This document shows, one piece after another, positions 57,601-63,600 of a DNA stretch of 64,000 nt; position 1 is the first letter of the stretch; each line of letters starts with the position of its first letter. Made by a program: the position numbers and the translations under genes. The notes under the pieces are model-generated. The model had not been told where the DNA came from and searched no databases. It saw only the letters and a program-made list of their open reading frames with translations. The stretch is from Rhodoferax sp. (GTDB lineage: Bacteria > Pseudomonadota > Gammaproteobacteria > Burkholderiales > Burkholderiaceae_C): positions 245,650 through 309,649 of the forward strand of contig NZ_JAUYQD010000005.1 in the NCBI RefSeq assembly GCF_030697375.1. The letters are read 5' to 3'.

Positions 57601-60600
57601 ATGTGACCATCACCAAGCTGACCGGCACGGCCGGCAACATCACCATCCAGACCCCGGGCACGGTGACTTTTGGTGCCCAGTTCAGCGCCACATCGGCCAA
57701 GCTGAGCATTGTGGCCGGCGGCACGGTCACCGGCACCACCCGGACCAGCAGCCTGGACATCGTCACCACGGGCGACGTGGTCAACCTGAGCAACACCGGC
57801 GCCCTGACCGTAACCAGCCTGGTCACCGGCGGCGCCGCCATCACCCTGGCCAACGCCGGGGCGTTGACGGTGGACAGTACGCTAACGCTCACCGGCAGTT
57901 CGGCCCTGAGTCTGAGCACCAGCAGCGGGGCTATCACCCTGAACCAGGCGGTGACCAGCGTCAGCGGCGCAGTCACGCTCAACGCCGCAGCAGGCATGGT
58001 GTTGGGCTCGCAAGGCGATATCACGTCCACATCGGGCAATGTGCTGCTGGATGCAGGCACCGGAACCATGGTCATGGACGACCTGACGGTGATCAATGCC
58101 GGTGCGGGAACGATTGCCCTGGATGCCGATGGCGCCATTACCCTGGGCAAGCTGCGCAGCACCAGCACGGCAGACCTGACCATCCGCAGCGGCGGTGTGG
58201 TGGACGCGGGCGAGGGCGGGTTGGACGTGATTGCCACCGGCGCCAAGCTGGTGGTGGACTCCAGCGGTGGCATCGGCCAGGCGGGCAATGCGCTGGAAAC
58301 CCAGGTCGCCGCGCTGGACTTGCGCGACTCCAGTGCCAGCAGCCACATCCATATCGAAGAGCTGGACGGGCTGGTCATCAGCCGCATCCAGCAAAGCAAT
58401 GCAGCCGCCACCGGCACGGTGACGGTCAGCACGCTCAACGGCGCCATCACGGTGAACGGCAGCGGCATCCAGGCCAAGGCCGGCCTGGTGACCTTGTACG
58501 CGGGCGGTGTGGGTGGCGCTTTCACCTTGAATGCGGACATTCAAACCACGGGCGGCGGCGTCGCCGTGACGGCGGAAGACGGCGACATCACGCTGGCGGC
58601 GGGCATCCGGGTTGCGGGTGCTGGAAATATTTCTCTGAAAGCGCCCAAAGGGTCTTTGGTCAACGACCCGGCCTATGTGGGTTGGAGAACGGCTGCAGGC
58701 GGTTTCGATTCGGAAATCGACTGGGCCATGCGCCAGGGCAAATTCGTGACGGACGCCGCCACCGGCGCGGTCACGACCACACGTGTGCAAAGCTACGAAA
58801 CGGCGGTGGGCCACATCAACAACAACCAGACCCTGCGCTCGGCGGGCGGTACGTTTGTGCAGACCACCGACGGTAGCTTGGTGATTGCGGTGCGCGACGA
58901 AGTGGGCGCCACCTACGGCAGCTTCCTCTACAGCCCTCTGGCCATTGTGGTGGATGCCAATAACCTGACGGTGAGCAGCAGCGAGCGCAAGAACGTCTCC
59001 ATCATCGTGACCGGCGATGTGAATGTGATCGCCGACACCACGACATCGGGCTCCAAGGGCGGCAGCACCGGTGTCAGCAGCCTGACCGGGGCACAAACCG
59101 TGTCTGCGCCAGTGGACGCGGGCGGGGACGACATCACGCTGACGGCGGACACCTTGAATCTGTCCGGCACGCTGCGCAGTGCGGGTGCACTGCTCACCAT
59201 TGTTCCGCTGGACCCCACCCGGGCCATTTTGCTGGGTGACCTGCAAGCGGGTTCGGCACTGAGTTCGGCAAGTCTGCTGCAATTGAACACGGCAGAGCTG
59301 GGCAACTTGCAAGACGGCTTCCGCCAGATCGTGGTGGGCAGCTACGAAAGCGCCAGCAGCATTTACATCGGCGACGCCGGACTGGCCAGCACCACCATCA
59401 ACCTGAACGACACACTGGTGTTGCGCAACCCGGTGTTGGGCGGGCATATCTATGTGAACCAGAATTTGGCGCTGGGTGCCAATTCCTCACTGATCATTGA
59501 AGGCTCGGGCCACACCACCACCTACTCGGCCAATGTGACCGCCGCGGACGACATTTTGGTGAACGACTCCGTCGTCATCGACGGTGCCGGCATCACCCTG
59601 ACCGCCGGAACGGACGGCACCGGCAACATCCAATTGGGGAATAACTCAGCCCACTTCTTGAATGGCAACGGGGTCAACCCGGTGGACAGCCTGATTCTGG
59701 AAGCACCCGGCAACGTGCTGGTGCAGGGGATTGTCGGCGGGTCCGACAAACTGTCCAGCCTGACCATCCGTGGGGTCACGGTTGGCGGCACGCTGAATAC
59801 GCCCGACAACGTGACCTTCTCCAACCAGGTGGACATCGCGGGCGACTTGATCATCTACGCCTCGGGCACGGTGACCTTCAACGAAGCGCTGACGCTGACC
59901 AACGGCGGCAATTTGCGCGTCTATGGTGCCAACCAGGTCACGTTTGCCAAGGGTGTCACCTTGACCGGCGGTGGTGAATTGTTTGTGGAATCCAATGAAA
60001 TCACCTTCAACAACACCGGCGGTGGGTCGGTGATTGGGACCGGGATGATGACGCTGCGCCCCACGGACACCACCTTTGGAATTGAGCTGGGCTCGCCCCC
60101 CCTGGGAGTGACGTCTGGTGTTCTCAATATTGACAACACGGAAATCGAGACTTTTGCCGACGGCTTCACCAAGATCGTCATCGGGCACGAATCCGGTGGG
60201 CACGCCACCGCCACGGGCGCCGTCCGCCTGGGGGCGATCAACGCAATCGACCAGCCCACCCTGCGTGACGCGCTGGAGGTGTACGGTGGCTCCATCACGG
60301 TGGAAGACCCCAGCATCGCGGGCTACAACCTGCTCACCTACGGAACGATTAAGCTGGATGCGATCAACAATATCGATATCCGCAACACCATCGACGCCCG
60401 CGACAGCACCGGGGTGGCCTTCAGCAACATCGTGCTGTACTCCGCCAGCGGCAGCATCACCCAGACCGACCGGACCAGCGATGGCGTCAGCAGCGAGCCT
60501 TTGCGTGCCGCCGACCTGAATGTGCGCGCGGCCACGGGCATCAACCTGGCCTTCACGGAAGTCAGCACGCTGACCGCCTTGAACACCACCTCGGGCGACC

Positions 60601-63600
60601 TCAGCATTTCAGAAACGGCAGCAGGGGCAGACATTTCCGTCACCAGCCTGCGCCAGGACAATGCCGGGGGGACCGGGGCACTGAGTTTGACGGCCAGGTC
60701 CGGCGCCATCACCGTGTTGGCCTCCGGCACCGGGGTGGTCAATGCCGGCAGCGGCACCCTGGCGCTGACCGCGCAGGGCACATCCAAGCAAATCGTGGTG
60801 AACGACGTGATCAGCAGCACGGCAGGCCAGATTACCTTGACGGCCACCGGCGCCATCACCAACACGGATGACGCCAGCACCGGCGGCAGCGCCCAGGACG
60901 GCACCGTCACCACCACCGGGGGGGGGATTGCCTTCAACTCCAGCACCGCAGGCGTGACGATAGGGGGCAACCTGACCTCCGCCGGCGGCCTGATCGATAT
61001 CCACGCCGCCACGTCCATCACCATGGTGGACGGCAAGAAGGCCACCTCCCTGAACCTGGGCGATACCGGCCAGGTGACGATGTTGGCCGACACGGGCAAC
61101 ATTGCGGTCAGCATCATCGAAGCCGATGGCACGGTCAGCATCACCGCCACCTTGGGCAATATCACCGACGGACTGACCGGCAACGGCAACAACATCGACG
61201 GCGATACCGCGGCCCTTACGTTCAGCGCCGCCACCGGCATTGGCGCCAGCGCAACGCCGCTGTACACCCGGGTGGCCTCCACGGCCGCGACCAACACCAC
61301 CAGCGGCGGGCTCTACCTGCGGGAAGCCACGGCACTGACCCTCAATGCGGTGAGCCTGGCGGGTACCGGCGGCGACCTGGTGGTGATGACCACCGACGGC
61401 AGCTTGACGGTGAGCGGTTTGCTGGCCACCACCGGCAGCACCGGCAACCTTTTGTTGCAAGCCCAGGAATTGGCCGGGGCCACCACGGCGCACCTGACGC
61501 TGGCCAACAACATCACCTCCACCAACGGCAATATCAGCCTGCTGGCGGCAGACGATGTGCTGGCAACGGATGGCAGCGTGGCGAATAACCAACCCAAGGT
61601 GGAAACCCTCGCCACCGGGAAAACCATCGATGTCCGTGCGGGCGGCGCGCTCAGCATGGAGACGGACGCCCAGTTCAAGACCAATAACGGCAATGTCCGC
61701 CTGGAGAGCCTGAACGGCAACACCACGGTGGGCGTCATTTTGGCCGGCACGGGCAACGTCAGCATCACCGCCACGGGCAGCATCCTGGATGCCCAGGCCT
61801 CGGACGAGACCACCGCCGTTGCCAATGTGACGGCCTCCAGCCTGCGTTTGAGCGCCGGTACGGGTATTGGTGCAGGCAGCAATCTGTTGGACACCGTGGT
61901 CAACACGCTGGCCTTGAATGTGACCAGCGGCAGTGCCTTCATCAAGGAAAGCGATGCCCTGACCGTGGGCAGCGTGGCGGCCATTGCCGCGCGGGTGAAC
62001 CGCGTGGACAGCCTGGGCGCTGTTGCCAACAAGGACGACCTGGCCGACATCAGCGGCTTGGCTGTTGCCGGCAACGGCGCGTTGGTCTTGGTGGCGGGTG
62101 GAAATACCACCGTCAGCAACACCATTACCGCCACCGGCAGCGGCCACGTCTTGCTCAGCATCACCGGCACCCTGGACCTCAATGCCGCACTCGACGCGGG
62201 CAGTGGGCATGTGAGCCTGGTCAGCAGCGGGGCCATGGGCTTTGCCGCCGCTGGCGACATCAGCACCACAGGGACCGGCACCGTGGATGTGCGCTCAGGC
62301 GCCTCCATCGCCATGACCGACGGCGCAGTCAGCACCGCCGTCAACGGCAACATCCGTTATGTGGCCACCACCACGCTGACGCTGGGCGCTTTGAGCACCA
62401 GCGGCAACATCAGCCTGAGTGCGTCCAGCATCAGCGACAGCGGCACCACCGAGACCGACCTCACGGCCAACGAGTTGCGCCTGGTCACCACGGGCACAGC
62501 CAGCGGTAACGGCGCGGGCACCAGCACCAACCACCTGGAACTCAACGTCGCCAAACTGGCCGCCAGCGTGGCGGGCACCGGCACCGGAGGCCTGTTCCTC
62601 ACGGAAGCCAGCGCCATCCAGATCGGCACCCTGAGCGCCATCAACGTCAACCAGGTCGGCACCGACGGTGCCACCCTGACCGCCACGAGCGACACGGCGC
62701 AAAGCAACCTAAGCAGTGCAGCGCACCTGATCCTGGTCACCACGGCAGGCAGCATCGAGACGCTCTCCAGCGGCGGCGCGACCAGTGCAGCGGGCAACCT
62801 GCTCATGAGCGCAGGCGGGGCCAATGACCTAACCATCGGCGCCACGGTCACCAACAGTGTCGGCCACACCAGCCTCAATGCTGGTGCCAACATCGTGCAA
62901 AACGCCAACATCACCGCCAGCGGTGCTGCTTCCACTATCGAATTGATAGCTGGTAGCGCAATCACCATGGGGTCTGCAGCCACAATTGGCTCTAACAACG
63001 GCAACATCCTGCTGAACGCCGCCACGGGCGACATCACCCTGGAGACCATTACCGCAGGCAGCGCCAGCGTCGCCATCACGGCGCAAGCCGGCAACATCAT
63101 CGACCGCGACACGGCGGGCGACACCACGGTGGACATCACTGCGGCAGGCCTGCTGCTCCAGGCCAACGCCAGCACCAAGGGCATAGGCGCAGGCGGCAAC
63201 CACCTGGAGGTGAGTGTCACCACGCTGAACCTGAGCGCAGGCGCAGGTGGCGCGTACATCACCGAAAGCAGCGGCGTCACCATCGACGCCCTCACGGTGG
63301 CCATCAACCGCGTGGGCAGCGATGCCACGGTACCGGGCAGCGCCAGCGGCACGGCCACCGTCACCCAGGAAGACCTGAGCGTCACGGGCGCGGGCCACCT
63401 GGTCTTGGTCAGCACGGCAGGCGACCTCACCGTCAACGCCGGCACGGCGGCCACGGGCGGCGTCAGCGCCGCCACCGGCAACACCCTGCTCCAAGCTACG
63501 GCGGGCGCACTGAGCCTGAACGCCGCACTGGCGGCCAGCGGCGGACACATCAGCCTGGTGGCAGGCACCACCCTGAGCCAGGGCGTGGATGGCGACATCA

